A DNA stretch of 38,064 nt, taken from contig USPK01000007.1 of NCBI GenBank assembly GCA_900556465.1, positions 1-38,064 on the forward strand, in the 5' to 3' direction. Every line of letters begins with the position of its first letter. The stretch's first letter is position 1. The position numbers and the translations under genes are program-made. The stretch comes from an uncultured Prevotella sp. (GTDB lineage Bacteria; Bacteroidota; Bacteroidia; Bacteroidales; Bacteroidaceae). Below the pieces are notes generated by a model. It did not search any database and was not told where the DNA came from. It worked only from the letters and a program-made list of their open reading frames with translations. Shown in pieces: positions 1-8,927 of this stretch.

Positions 1-13
1 AGGGACTGCGCGA

Positions 14-72
14 ACGGGGCTAAGCCCAGTTTTTACGGGGCTAGGGCCAGTTTTTTCTTCCCTTAGCCCCGT
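14..72. repeat. 59-bp intergenic palindromic element, copy R1
   Basis: This is the first of six copies of a 59-bp element. Its outer ends, ACGGGGCTAAG at 14-24 and CTTAGCCCCGT at 62-72, are perfect 11-base inverted repeats. Inside are three quasi-palindromic units at 21-base spacing, separated by T-rich linkers. It lies beyond the 3' end of recQ, next to the 84-bp tandem duplication. The conserved flanking GAAAC found beside four other copies is not seen on either side here, so its orientation is unassigned. Confidence 0.85.
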
Positions 73-240
73 GGGCGGGGGAAGAATTGGAGCAAATATG
101 GGGAAAGGGGCCGGCGTCGGCCGATGTAAGGCAGGGGCGGCCGCGGTCAGCCCTGCGGGCGGGATGTGAATTGGAATAAATGTGGGGAAAGGGGCCGGCG
201 ATGGCCGGCATGGGGCAGGGGCGGCCGCAGTCAGCGCTGC
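73..240. repeat. 84-bp tandem duplication, two units, spanning the recQ stop
   Basis: Unit 1 (73-156) and unit 2 (157-240) align end to end without gaps at roughly 80% identity by eye. Shared blocks include GGGGAAAGGGGCCGGCG and GGCAGGGGCGGCCGC. The recQ stop codon (complement of 231-233) lies in unit 2, so unit 1 is a diverged copy of the recQ tail plus its downstream sequence. The divergence suggests an old duplication and not an assembly artefact. Confidence 0.8.
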
Positions 241-2198
241 GGCGCGGCGGTGTAGAAGCCGTCGCGGAGGGATATGCGTCCCTCGGCCGCGAGGTGGCGC
301 AGGGCTTCGTCGCGGTCGGCGTCGGTGAAGCCCTCGTGTTGCAGTTCGGCGGGGCGGTGGGGACGTCCGTCGGCCAGCTGGTCCAGGATGGCCTGCGCCA
401 GTTGCTCCCAGCGCCGCGCCTGGCCCCGCCGGGACAGGCAGACGTCGCAGTGGCCGCAGTCGGCCGGGGCTGCCTCGCCGAAGTAGCGGACCAGGTAGGC
501 ACTGCGGCACTCGTCGTCCTCCGTGGCGTATTGCAGCATGGCCCGTATGCGCTGCTCGTAGTTCTCCTTGCGGCGGTCGTACACTTCGGGCGAGAGGTAG
601 ACCTCCCCCACGTCGACGCGGCGCGTCAGGTAGGTGATGCGCGGCGTGTTCTTTCGGGGGATGTAGTGGAGTATGCGCAGCTGCGTCAGGGTGCGGAGCG
701 CTTCGTAGACGTCGTGGGCCGTGAGCCCGCAGAAACGGGCCACGAGGCTTTCGTCAATATAAACGTAGTCGGAAAACATGCCGCCGTAGTTGCGGAGCAC
801 CGTCTGCAGCACCTCTTCGCAACGGCGCGGCAGCGGCGGAAGGTTGTAGAGCGCTTCGCGGCTTATGAGGAAGATGAGGCGCGAAGCGTTGTCGTCCTCT
901 TCGCGGTAGTAGAGGTAGCCCGCGCGGGTGAGCAGTTGCAGCGCGCTTACGACCGGGACGGGGAACAACTTGAAGGACGTGCAGAACTTCTCGAGGTTGA
1001 ACTCGTAGGTCACTTGGAAACCGTCGCCCACGGCGAGCTCGAAGAAGTAGGCCAGTTTGTCGTAAACGTCTCTCACGTACTCCTTCTTCGGGAACGTTTC
1101 CTGTATGCGGCGCAACATTTTCCCGTGGTCGCGGTTGTTGTAGAGGAGCACGGCGTAGGCTTTCTTGCCGTCGCGTCCGGCGCGCCCGGCCTCCTGGAAG
1201 TAGGCCTCGACCGCGTCGGGCAGGTCCATGTGGACCACTAAGCGGACGTCGGCCTTGTCGATGCCCATGCCGAAGGCATTGGTCGCCACCATGACGCGCG
1301 TGGCCCCCTCCTGCCAGGCCCGTTGCCTGACGTCCTTGTCCACGTTCGTCAGCCCGGCGTGATAGTTCAGGGCGCTGATGCCGTTTTCCCGTAGCAGTCG
1401 CGCCACGTCGCCCGTGCCGCGCCGGCTGCGCGTATAGACGATGGCCGCGCCCGCTACGCTGCGCAGGATGTGGAGCAGTTCGGCCAGCTTGTCGTCCGTT
1501 CGGCGCACGACGTAGGCCAGGTTGGGCCGCACGAAACTCATGCGGAACACGTGGAAACCGCTCAGTCCGTCGTCCGGCGCCTGTTGCGCCTCGGCGTCGG
1601 TGCGGGCCAGCTGGCGGCAGATGTCGCGCACCACGTCGGGCGTGGCGGTCGCGGTCAGGGCCAGTACGGGCGCGTCCGGCAGGTGGCGGCGTATTTGCGC
1701 GATTTCCAGGTAGGCCGGGCGGAAGTCGTAGCCCCATTGCGAGATGCAGTGCGCCTCGTCCACCGTGACGAAACTCACCGTCATGCGCCGCAGTTTGGTG
1801 AGAAAGATTTCCGAGGCGAGCCGCTCGGGCGATACGTAGAGCAGCTTGTAGGCGCCGAAGACGCTGTTGTCCAGCACTTGCAGCATCTCCTCCCTCGATT
1901 GTCCGGAATAGACGGCGGCGGCCCGTATGCCGCGGCGGCAGAGGTGTGCCACCTGGTCCTTCATCAGTGCGATGAGGGGCGTAACGACGAGCGTCATGCC
2001 CTTGCAGGCGAGGGCCGGCACCTGGAACGTGATGCTCTTGCCCCCGCCCGTCGGCATCAAGCCCAGGGTGTCGTGCCCCGCCGCGATGCTGCGGATGATG
2101 TCCAACTGTATGCCGCGGAAGTCCGTGTAGCCCCAATACTGTCGGAGCAGGGCCTTGAAGTCCTGCTCCGTAGGGGATGAAAAAGTCTGATACTCCAT
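231..2198 (-). CDS. recQ: RecQ-family ATP-dependent DNA helicase
   Basis: This 655-residue protein is predicted to be a cytoplasmic 3'-5' DNA helicase for recombination and repair. Visible motifs are Walker A MPTGGGKS (48-55), DEAH at 147-150 followed by CISQWGYDFRP, the SAT-like LTATAT (181-186), and QEAGRAGRDG (335-344). The zinc site is C564-x16-C581-x2-C584-x2-C587, preceded by RYFGE as in canonical RecQ. About 200 residues separate helicase lobe 2 from the zinc site, where E. coli RecQ has only a short link. Only about 65 residues follow the zinc site and no HRDC domain is evident. The ATG lies 46 bases after the recJ stop, so the two genes are probably co-transcribed. The 3' end lies inside a tandem duplication. 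Confidence 0.93.
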   Translation of the reverse strand: MEYQTFSSPTEQDFKALLRQYWGYTDFRGIQLDIIRSIAAGHDTLGLMPTGGGKSITFQVPALACKGMTLVVTPLIALMKDQVAHLCRRGIRAAAVYSGQSREEMLQVLDNSVFGAYKLLYVSPERLASEIFLTKLRRMTVSFVTVDEAHCISQWGYDFRPAYLEIAQIRRHLPDAPVLALTATATPDVVRDICRQLARTDAEAQQAPDDGLSGFHVFRMSFVRPNLAYVVRRTDDKLAELLHILRSVAGAAIVYTRSRRGTGDVARLLRENGISALNYHAGLTNVDKDVRQRAWQEGATRVMVATNAFGMGIDKADVRLVVHMDLPDAVEAYFQEAGRAGRDGKKAYAVLLYNNRDHGKMLRRIQETFPKKEYVRDVYDKLAYFFELAVGDGFQVTYEFNLEKFCTSFKLFPVPVVSALQLLTRAGYLYYREEDDNASRLIFLISREALYNLPPLPRRCEEVLQTVLRNYGGMFSDYVYIDESLVARFCGLTAHDVYEALRTLTQLRILHYIPRKNTPRITYLTRRVDVGEVYLSPEVYDRRKENYEQRIRAMLQYATEDDECRSAYLVRYFGEAAPADCGHCDVCLSRRGQARRWEQLAQAILDQLADGRPHRPAELQHEGFTDADRDEALRHLAAEGRISLRDGFYTAAPQR

Positions 2199-2244
2199 GC
2201 GTTTCGTGCTTGTGCCGGCCGCCTGCGGGCGGCGGGGCCCGTCG

Positions 2245-3963
2245 TCATTCGCACGGGCGGATGTCCTCTATCTGGAGTTGCACTTCGCCGTGCTTGTGGG
2301 AATTTTCCTCGATGGCGTAGCAGATGTCGAAGGCCCGCTTGGTCTTGATGTAGCGCGCCTGTGAGCTTTGCCCGAAGGCTATGCCGTTCATGATGCGGTT
2401 GCTTCGGTTGTCGACGAGTTCCAGTTTGATGTGCTCTTGTCCCCGGCCCACGACCTTGCTCGTGCCGTAGTCGTAGACGCGGCGCGTACAGAAGACGGGG
2501 CGTTCGTTACCGGGACCGAACGGAGAGAAACGCTTCAGCTGTTGGTAGAAACGGAACGTCACGTCCTTGAAGTCGATCATGGCGTCGATGTTCAGGTTCG
2601 GCTGCGTCTGCTCCTCGCGGATGTGCTGCGTCACGTATTCCTCGAAGCGGCGGCTGAATTCCTCGACGTTCTCCACCTTGAGCGAGAGGCCGGCGGCGTA
2701 GGTGTGTCCGCCGAAGTTCTCCAGCAGGTCGGCGCAGCTCTGTACGGCGCGGTACACGTCGAAGCCCGAGACCGAGCGGGCCGAGCCCGTCGCGATGCCG
2801 TCGGCACACGTGAGCACGACGGCCGGTCGGTAGTACTGCTCCGTCAGGCGCGAGGCCACGATGCCTATGACGCCCTTGTGCCACTTCTCGTTACAGATGA
2901 CGATGCTGCGGCGCGCGTCCAAGTCCGGCAGTTCCGTCACCTGCTCGATGGCTTCCTCTGTCATCTGCTTGTCCAGGTCTTTCCGCGCCTCGTTGTAGAG
3001 GTTGATGCGGTTGGCTTTCTCCAGCGCCTGGGCGTAGTCCTTCTCGACGAGCAACTCTACGGCTTCGCGGCCGTTCTGCATTCGTCCCGACGCGTTTATT
3101 CGCGGTCCGATTTTGAATATGATGTCGCTCATCGACAACTCGCGGCCGCCCAGCCCGCATACGTCTACGATGGCGCGCAAGCCGATGCTGGGGTTCGAGT
3201 TGAGGCGGCGCAGGCCGTGGAAGGCCAGGATGCGGTTCTCGCCTACTACGGGGACAATGTCCGAGGCAATGCTGACGGCGCAGAGGTCAAGCAGTGGCAC
3301 CAGCTTGTTGAACTCTATCCCGTTGCTGGCGGCGAAGGCCTGCATCAACTTGAAGCCGACGCCGCAGCCCGAGAGGTGTGTGTAGGGATAGTGGTTGTCG
3401 CGCCGCTTCGGGTTTAGGATGGCCACGGCGCACGGCAACTCTTCGTCCGGGACGTGGTGGTCGCAGATGATGAAGTCAATGCCTTTCGACTTGGCGTAAG
3501 CGATTTCCTCCACCGCCTTGATGCCGCAGTCCAGGACAATGATGAGGCTCACGCCCTCCATGGCCGCCAGGTCGATGCCCTTGCGCGAGATGCCGTAGCC
3601 CTCGTCGTAGCGGTCCGGGATGTAGTAGTCGACGTTGGAGTAGTATTGCCGTAAGAATTTATATACCAGTGCGACGGCCGTACACCCGTCCACGTCGTAG
3701 TCGCCGTAGACCATGATGCGCTCCTTGCGGCCCATCGCCCCGTTGAGCCGGTCCACGGCTGCCTGCATGTCGTCCATGAGGAACGGATTGTGCAGTTCCG
3801 TCAGCTGGGGCCTGAAGAAGCGGTACGCCTCGGCAGCGCTCGTGAAACCGCGGTCCAGCAGCAGTTTCCCGAGCGTAGGATGGAGGCTCAGCTCCCGGGC
3901 CAGCTGGCTTGCCGCCGCGGCCCGCTCGGGAGAGGGCGCTTCGTAGATCCAATTGTAAATCAT
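2245..3963 (-). CDS. recJ: Single-stranded-DNA-specific exonuclease RecJ
   Basis: This is a 572-residue DHH-superfamily nuclease that degrades single-stranded DNA 5'-3' in RecF-pathway recombination and mismatch repair. The phosphoesterase motifs are YGDYDVDG (86-93), LDCG (144-147), CDHH (167-170) and HLSGCGVG (196-203). They are followed by a DHHA1 region with KGVIGIVASRL and GGHTYAAGL, and a C-terminal OB-like part with FGPGNERPVF. The length matches the family. The gene is first in a likely recJ-recQ operon, which makes functional sense because RecQ unwinds substrate for RecJ. No clear TAnnTTTG promoter is visible in the 181 bases upstream. Confidence 0.96.
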   Translation of the reverse strand: MIYNWIYEAPSPERAAAASQLARELSLHPTLGKLLLDRGFTSAAEAYRFFRPQLTELHNPFLMDDMQAAVDRLNGAMGRKERIMVYGDYDVDGCTAVALVYKFLRQYYSNVDYYIPDRYDEGYGISRKGIDLAAMEGVSLIIVLDCGIKAVEEIAYAKSKGIDFIICDHHVPDEELPCAVAILNPKRRDNHYPYTHLSGCGVGFKLMQAFAASNGIEFNKLVPLLDLCAVSIASDIVPVVGENRILAFHGLRRLNSNPSIGLRAIVDVCGLGGRELSMSDIIFKIGPRINASGRMQNGREAVELLVEKDYAQALEKANRINLYNEARKDLDKQMTEEAIEQVTELPDLDARRSIVICNEKWHKGVIGIVASRLTEQYYRPAVVLTCADGIATGSARSVSGFDVYRAVQSCADLLENFGGHTYAAGLSLKVENVEEFSRRFEEYVTQHIREEQTQPNLNIDAMIDFKDVTFRFYQQLKRFSPFGPGNERPVFCTRRVYDYGTSKVVGRGQEHIKLELVDNRSNRIMNGIAFGQSSQARYIKTKRAFDICYAIEENSHKHGEVQLQIEDIRPCE

Positions 3964-4144
3964 TGATATGTCGTTTTTTACTATTCATAGCGAAAGGGCG
4001 CAACCTCGAGTGGCTGCGCGGTCAGGGATGGGCCGGAGCCCAGTTAGCCAATTTGGCAAGCTAAGTTAGGCAAAAAATGCGACATATACAGTTCTATGGC
4101 TGAAAAAGTGGAAAACAGGGAGCGCGACAGTCGTAAAATCACCG

Positions 4145-6502
4145 TTAACGGCTAGGGCGGCGGCCGCCATAGGGATGCGCCTCGGCCGCCGGGTGCGGCA
4201 GTGGAGCGGGCGGGGCGGCCTTCGTGCCGCGCCGGCAGATGCGGAACGTCTGGCCAGGCTCCGTGTTCACGACGAGTACGGGCCGCTCCGTCCCCTCTGT
4301 CCGGAAGGGCACGGGCCGCCCGTCCGCGTCGGTGACGACGCAGGCCGCCGGCGCGATGTCCGTAGCCAGGCGGCAGGGCCCGCCTTTCTCGCTCGTCATC
4401 TCTACCCACACGGTGCGTCCCCCCTGTCGCGTTGCGCTCACCAGGAAGGCGCCGTCGGCCCGCATCCGGGCAAAGGCCGCTTCGGTCCAGGCCGCGGGCA
4501 AGGCGGGGAATACGCGTATGCAGCCGCCCCAGTCCTGGAGGTAGAAGTCGTGGGCCGTGCACACCGCCGCCAGGGGCGTTTCCATCACGGGCCCGGTCTC
4601 GGCGTAGAGCGTGTTGGGCTTGACGAAGCGGTCCAGGAAGGCGCGCATCTCCCGCCAGGCCCCGTCGCCGTCGCCCATGCCCAGCAGCATGGCCGCCTTG
4701 CCGGTGCGCGAGTAGCCCTGGTTTCCCTTCCACCGGCCTACGCTCAGCGCCATGCGCGGCCGGTCGGCCGGGCGCTCCCAGTTCACCATGCGGTAAGGGT
4801 AAATCATGAACAAGTGCGAGTAGTGCCGGTGCGTCGTGTCGAGAAAGGCCGTCGTCTCGCTCACCTTATAGCCCGTCCGCTCGTCATAGGGGAAGGGGAC
4901 GAGTCGCCGTTCAAAGTCGGCCCACACGGCGCGTTGCGGGTCGTGCAGGCCCAGGAGGGAGTCCGTCTCGAGCAGGGTGCGCAGCGCCCAGCGCAGGCTG
5001 GCCAGGTCGTAGTTGCTGTTGGGGCCGACGCTCCGGTTGCCGTATTCGGGCGAGGCCGTGGGCGGCAGGCCGTAGCGGCCGTCGCGTTCCGTGCGCAAGT
5101 GGAGGAACAGGCTCGTGGCCGATTTCAGCAGCGGGTAGAAGCGTTCCGCCATCTGCTGCGCGTCGCCGTAGCCCCGACAGTGCTGCCAGTAGTAGAAGAG
5201 CAGCCAGATGAGGTTGCCCGCCTCGTACTGGTTGCGTTTGGCCAGCGACGGGTCGAGCGGCGAGTGAAAGTCGTAGGAGCACGAGCGCCCCAGGCAGGCC
5301 GCGTCGGTCCAGGTCCGCTGCGACGGGATGTCTGTCACGTTGCGCCGCAGGTTACTGCGGTGTTCCCACAGCGCGTCCCAGAGCGGCTGCGCCAGCTGTC
5401 CCAGGTTGGCCTTCGTCTGCCACGAGTACGTGAGTTGCAGGTTCAGGTTCGCCCAGATGGCGGTCCAGGGCGTGTCCCACGTGGGCCATACGCCCTGCAA
5501 GTCGACCGGCGGGCAGCCCGGCCGGGCCGTGGAGGCGAACTTATAGTATTGTGTCCAGTAGAACGCTTCGAGGCGCGTGTCCGGGAAGGTGAGGAAGGCC
5601 GCCTCGCGGTAGAAGCGGTGCCACCAGTCGCGGTGGGCGCACCAGGCCTGTCGGCGCGGCGTCCCGGCCGCCCGGGCCAGCGTCTCCACCGCTTGCGCCA
5701 CGGCTTCGGCCTCGGTCCGTGCCTGCGCCACCGTAGCCACGATGCGCCGCCGCCGCTTCCGCCGCATCTCCCGCCAGGCCACGACATAGACGCGGGCCGT
5801 CGTGCGGAACGTCGTGTCTGTGACCAGCCGTTGCACCAGCAGTTCGCAACCTTCCGCGCGGCGGCGTTCCGGCTCCGGGTTCGAGCGGCCGGCCGCGTCG
5901 ACGTAGCCCGCCGGCGCGTCGTGGTTGAACACCTGGCGCGGGCTTACGGCCTGCTGCGGCACGAAGTCCCAGGCGTAGTCCGCCTCGTTGCCCGTGGCCT
6001 CCGTCTCTACGACCGCGTAGTCCTCCGTCGCGTGGACGTACGTGCGCAAGCGTATCTCGCCCGCGTCCGTCTCGATGCGTCCCTGCGTCGTGGCGTCGTA
6101 GAGCGACAGGCGCAGGCGTTCGGCCACGGGGCGGCCGGCCGTGGTGAGCGTGAAGTAGCCGACGGGCAGGCGGGCCGAGTTGTAGAGATTGTAGGGCTGT
6201 CGCGCTTCGGTTACGTCGCTTCGCCCGATGTTCAGGCGGTAGACGCCTTCGCGCAGCTTGTATAGGTTCGTCCCCAGCCTGCCGTTCCCCATGATGGCGC
6301 CGGCGTAGTATCCCGTCGTCAACTGTCCGTCGAACGACGGCTTTACGGGGTCGGCCGTCAGCGTGTCCCAGAGCAGGTCGTGCTGCTCGAGAAAGGCTGC
6401 CCAGGCCTTGTCGCTGCGCGGCAGGCCGTCGGGGCGCGCCGCCCGGGCGGGGGGAAAGAGAAGGCAGAAGAGGAGAAGCAGGGCAAGGTGGTTTCGTAGC
6501 AT
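4145..6502 (-). CDS. Secreted GH95-like glycosidase (putative alpha-L-fucosidase/galactosidase)
   Basis: This 785-residue protein has a signal peptide (about 1-21, hydrophobic LALLLLFCLLF) and should act in the periplasm or at the cell surface. The N-terminal beta domain carries MGNGRLGTNLY (71-81). The (alpha/alpha)6-barrel region has LQGVWPTWDTPW (335-346) and ANLNLQL (351-357), where N352 and N354 match the Asn pair that activates water in GH95 enzymes. ASPEYGNR (483-490) has a candidate acid E486. HRHYSHLFMIYP (558-569) and RVFPALPAAW (663-672) are GH95 hallmarks. The spacing and wording differ enough from typical fucosidases that substrate is uncertain. It is a single gene with its own promoter. 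The C-terminal 25 residues are low-complexity and Pro/Ala-rich. Confidence 0.8.
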   Translation of the reverse strand: MLRNHLALLLLFCLLFPPARAARPDGLPRSDKAWAAFLEQHDLLWDTLTADPVKPSFDGQLTTGYYAGAIMGNGRLGTNLYKLREGVYRLNIGRSDVTEARQPYNLYNSARLPVGYFTLTTAGRPVAERLRLSLYDATTQGRIETDAGEIRLRTYVHATEDYAVVETEATGNEADYAWDFVPQQAVSPRQVFNHDAPAGYVDAAGRSNPEPERRRAEGCELLVQRLVTDTTFRTTARVYVVAWREMRRKRRRRIVATVAQARTEAEAVAQAVETLARAAGTPRRQAWCAHRDWWHRFYREAAFLTFPDTRLEAFYWTQYYKFASTARPGCPPVDLQGVWPTWDTPWTAIWANLNLQLTYSWQTKANLGQLAQPLWDALWEHRSNLRRNVTDIPSQRTWTDAACLGRSCSYDFHSPLDPSLAKRNQYEAGNLIWLLFYYWQHCRGYGDAQQMAERFYPLLKSATSLFLHLRTERDGRYGLPPTASPEYGNRSVGPNSNYDLASLRWALRTLLETDSLLGLHDPQRAVWADFERRLVPFPYDERTGYKVSETTAFLDTTHRHYSHLFMIYPYRMVNWERPADRPRMALSVGRWKGNQGYSRTGKAAMLLGMGDGDGAWREMRAFLDRFVKPNTLYAETGPVMETPLAAVCTAHDFYLQDWGGCIRVFPALPAAWTEAAFARMRADGAFLVSATRQGGRTVWVEMTSEKGGPCRLATDIAPAACVVTDADGRPVPFRTEGTERPVLVVNTEPGQTFRICRRGTKAAPPAPLPHPAAEAHPYGGRRPSR

Positions 6503-6548
6503 GGCGTAAGGTAAGGAAAGAAAAAGGGTTCAACACAAGTGGTAGCGA

Positions 6549-6577
6549 CAAAGTTACGCTTTTCCGCCGGTCCGCAA
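6549..6577 (-). promoter_or_regulatory. Bacteroidetes-type promoter for the GH95-like gene
   Basis: On the minus strand, TAACTTTG (complement of 6549-6556) matches the -7 box TAnnTTTG. TTG (complement of 6575-6577) sits 18 bases upstream as the -33 element. The start codon is about 47 bases downstream. Confidence 0.6.
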
Positions 6578-6715
6578 GGGGGCGCGGCTTCATTTTGAGG
6601 GAAAAAAATTCCGGGCCCGGCTCTTTTGCGCGGCGGACCTCACCCGCCCGCCGTTGCGCTAGGCCCCGTTCCGCCCCGCCCGGCCCCGCTCTTGCCGCGG
6701 CCGGGGCCGGCTGCT

Positions 6716-6774
6716 ACGGGCCTTAGCCCCGTAAAAACTGGGCCTATCCCCGTAAAAATTCCCCTAAGGCCCGT
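6716..6774 (+). repeat. 59-bp intergenic palindromic element, copy R2
   Basis: This copy lies between the tRNA-Ser terminator and the GH95-like gene. It begins ACGGGCCTTAG and ends CTAAGGCCCGT. It is followed by a 12-base perfect palindrome, GTTTCGCGAAAC (6775-6786). Its GAAAC sits 8-12 bases beyond the element, the same offset as in copies R4, R5 and R6. GAAACTATCCG is shared exactly with the flank of R4. Confidence 0.88.
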
Positions 6775-6901
6775 GTTTCGCGAAACTATCCGCACCCCGG
6801 CCGGATTGCTCCGGCGGCTCCCCGCGACGGACACCCGAGTCGCCGCGACTCGGACCGCGCGCCGCCGGACGCCGCCCGCCGCCCCTCCGACAGGGGCACA
6901 A

Positions 6902-6943
6902 CGAAAACGGTGTCTGTCAGCTCATGGACCGACAGACACCGTT
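6902..6943 (-). terminator. Intrinsic terminator of tRNA-Ser
   Basis: A perfect 13-base stem (6906-6918 with 6931-6943) encloses a 12-base loop. In the minus-strand transcript it is followed by TTTTCGTT. It starts 5 bases past the tRNA 3' end, so it very likely ends the tRNA transcript. Confidence 0.85.
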
Positions 6944-6947
6944 CGTG

Positions 6948-7035
6948 CGGAGAGGATAGGATTCGAACCTACGAAACCCTTTGGGGGTTTACACGCTTTC
7001 CAGGCGTGCCTCTTCAACCACTCGAGCACCTCTCC
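6948..7035 (-). tRNA. tRNA-Ser (anticodon GGA)
   Basis: The 88-base gene has acceptor stem GGAGAGG/CCTCTCC, a G discriminator, anticodon stem CACGC/GCGTG around loop CTGGAAA (anticodon GGA, reads UCC/UCU), a long variable arm typical of class II tRNA-Ser, and T-loop GGTTCGAATCC. CCA is not encoded: the genome continues CAC after the discriminator. It is a solo tRNA with its own candidate promoter and a strong terminator. Confidence 0.96.
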
Positions 7036-7076
7036 CGATAAGGGTTGAACCTTGGCTTCTTATCCGAAACCGGCGG

Positions 7077-7084
7077 CAAAGGTA
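7077..7084 (-). promoter_or_regulatory. -7 box TACCTTTG upstream of tRNA-Ser
   Basis: TACCTTTG on the minus strand matches TAnnTTTG and lies 42 bases before the tRNA 5' end. No exact TTG is found at the -33 position. Confidence 0.5.
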
Positions 7085-7129
7085 CGATTTATTTTTGAAA
7101 ACAGGCCGTCTTTTCACAAAAAAGTTGCG

Positions 7130-7180
7130 AAAAAAGCGCCGCAGTGCCCGCCGCCGGCCCGCGACGGGGCTGCGGCGGGC
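7130..7180 (-). terminator. Possible terminator of the thyA-folA-nucleotidase operon
   Basis: A 9-base stem (7146-7154 with 7172-7180) has a GC-rich 17-base loop. In the minus-strand RNA it is followed, after about ten bases, by six U residues (complement of 7130-7135). The gap before the U run makes it an imperfect intrinsic terminator. It starts just after the nucleotidase stop codon. Confidence 0.4.
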
Positions 7181-7188
7181 GGAAAGTA

Positions 7189-8919
7189 TCAGCGGAACAG
7201 GAGTTCGGCGTCGCGCGGGGCCGCCTGCCGCACCCACGCTTCGGGGACAAACTTCCAGTCGTTGCGGGGCTTGGCGTCGATGGTGCCCTGCTTGCGGATG
7301 GTCTCCATCAGGTAGTAGCGCAGGTCGCGGTCCGTACTCCACACGATGCGGCCCTGCAGGCTGTCCTTCGGGATGCCGGCCCCCTCGGTCAGGAGCCCGC
7401 CCCCGCCGTTGCCGCGGTAGGAGTTGACGGCCACGCGATAGGTGGCGTCGGGCGCGAAGGCGTCGCCGTTGCTCAGCCCCAGGATGCTGACCTTCTGGCC
7501 CTCGGGCTTCGTCAGGTCCACCGTATAGCGCAGGCCCGCCGCCGAGTCGAAGTTGTAGCTGGGCGAGGCCAGGCGCTGCCAGGCATCCTTCAGCGTGTCC
7601 GCCCCCGCCCGGAAGCGCAGCATGTGCTCGTCCGCGTTGCCCATCTGCCGGGTCCAGTGGCCGTAGGAATACTCCAGGTAGTCCTTGATCTCACGCCCCG
7701 TGAGCTCCATCACGTAGAGCTGGTTTTCGTAGGTGTAGAGGTTGAACATGTCGCTTACGTGGACGTCGCCGGCCGGTATGGTGGCGTTGAACGAGATGGG
7801 GGCCGTGAACGAGATCTGGGCACCGCTGAGCTCGAGTTGCAGGTCGTGTATGAGGTCCACAAAGGCCGAGGGACCGAAGAAGGCGGGCTGCGTCGTCAGG
7901 ACCGTTCGGTTGGTCCCGATGACCTCTTCCGTGAAGCGCTTCACGGCTTCCTCTTGCGCGGCGAACGTGCGGCAGAAGTCGGGGTCCGGCGTCAGTTGCG
8001 ACACGTCGACCAGGCGTCCGCTGACGGCCTTGCCCGCGAGCCGGCCGCCGTCGTAGCGGAGCGTGACGTCGGCTTCGGCAACGTTGGCGCCGTAGGCCGC
8101 GGCGTTGAGCACCAGGACGCTGTCGCCCGCGGCGTTGACCACCCAGCGGTCGGCCTTGCGGTGGTCGTGCCCGCAGAAGATGAGGTCGAAGCCCGCTACT
8201 TCGCGGGCCACCTGGAGCGTGGCGTTTTCGTTCAGCTCGCCGGTGGCGGCGGGGTTGCCTACGCCCGAGTGGAACAGCCCGACGACGAGGTCGGCGTGCT
8301 CCTTGTCCCGCAGTTCGGCCACGTAGCGCCGCGCCGTGCGGACCATGTCGTCGAAGCGCAGGCCCGCCCAGAGCTTCTCGGGCAACCAGGTGGGGACGCC
8401 CGGCGTGATGAGCCCGAGCACGCCGATGCGCACGCCGTCGCGCTCCACAATAGTGTAGGGTTTCCAGTAAGGCTGCCCCGTGCGCGTGTCCGTAGCGTTG
8501 GCGGCAATCACGGGGAAGTCGCAGGCCGCGGTCCAGCGGTCGTAGACCGGATGCCCGGTTTCGATGTCATGGTTCCCGACGGTGCCGGCATCGTAACTCA
8601 TGTAGTTGAGCATGGCCGAGCAGACGTGGACCGACGTCGTGTCGATGAAGTTGTAGTAATAGGCCGAGGGCTGACCCTGCAGGATGTCGCCGTTGTCGAG
8701 CAGCACGACGGCGTCGCGGCCCAAGGCCTCGCGCTGACTGCGCACGTAGGTGCAGACGCGCGACAGGCCGCCCGTGCCCGGCCGACGGTTCAGGAAATCG
8801 TAGGGAAAGTAGTTGCCGTGGATGTCGGTAGTCTCGATGATTTTGAGACGCACCTCCTTTTCACGGGCCGGGACGGCGAGGCTCCAGACCGTGAGCAAAA
8901 TGAAAAACAGCTTCTTCAT
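7189..8919 (-). CDS. Secreted 5'-nucleotidase / 2',3'-cyclic phosphodiesterase (UshA/CpdB family)
   Basis: This 576-residue protein has an N-terminal signal sequence (MKKLFFILLTVWSLAVPA) and should act in the periplasm. The metallophosphoesterase domain shows TTDIHGNYFP (D32, H34), DNGD (75-78), GNHD (115-118), FHSG and GHDH. The second half is the substrate-binding 5'-nucleotidase C-terminal domain. The frame is open 54 codons further upstream, but that stretch overlaps folA and lacks a signal peptide, so the ATG at 8919 is preferred. It lies 8 bases after folA. Placing a secreted nucleotidase behind two thymidylate-cycle genes suggests a link to nucleotide salvage, but that is inference. 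The exact substrate is not readable. Confidence 0.9.
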   Translation of the reverse strand: MKKLFFILLTVWSLAVPAREKEVRLKIIETTDIHGNYFPYDFLNRRPGTGGLSRVCTYVRSQREALGRDAVVLLDNGDILQGQPSAYYYNFIDTTSVHVCSAMLNYMSYDAGTVGNHDIETGHPVYDRWTAACDFPVIAANATDTRTGQPYWKPYTIVERDGVRIGVLGLITPGVPTWLPEKLWAGLRFDDMVRTARRYVAELRDKEHADLVVGLFHSGVGNPAATGELNENATLQVAREVAGFDLIFCGHDHRKADRWVVNAAGDSVLVLNAAAYGANVAEADVTLRYDGGRLAGKAVSGRLVDVSQLTPDPDFCRTFAAQEEAVKRFTEEVIGTNRTVLTTQPAFFGPSAFVDLIHDLQLELSGAQISFTAPISFNATIPAGDVHVSDMFNLYTYENQLYVMELTGREIKDYLEYSYGHWTRQMGNADEHMLRFRAGADTLKDAWQRLASPSYNFDSAAGLRYTVDLTKPEGQKVSILGLSNGDAFAPDATYRVAVNSYRGNGGGGLLTEGAGIPKDSLQGRIVWSTDRDLRYYLMETIRKQGTIDAKPRNDWKFVPEAWVRQAAPRDAELLFR

Positions 8920-8927
8920 GGAAATAT

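Noticed and set aside
3964..4144. A recJ promoter in the 181-base gap
   Set aside because: The nearest match is TAACTTAG, which lacks TTTG and has no -33 TTG, so it was not annotated.
4175..6265. A 696-codon open frame opposite the GH95-like gene
   Set aside because: Same reason: antisense to a recognised enzyme, with biased composition and no motif.
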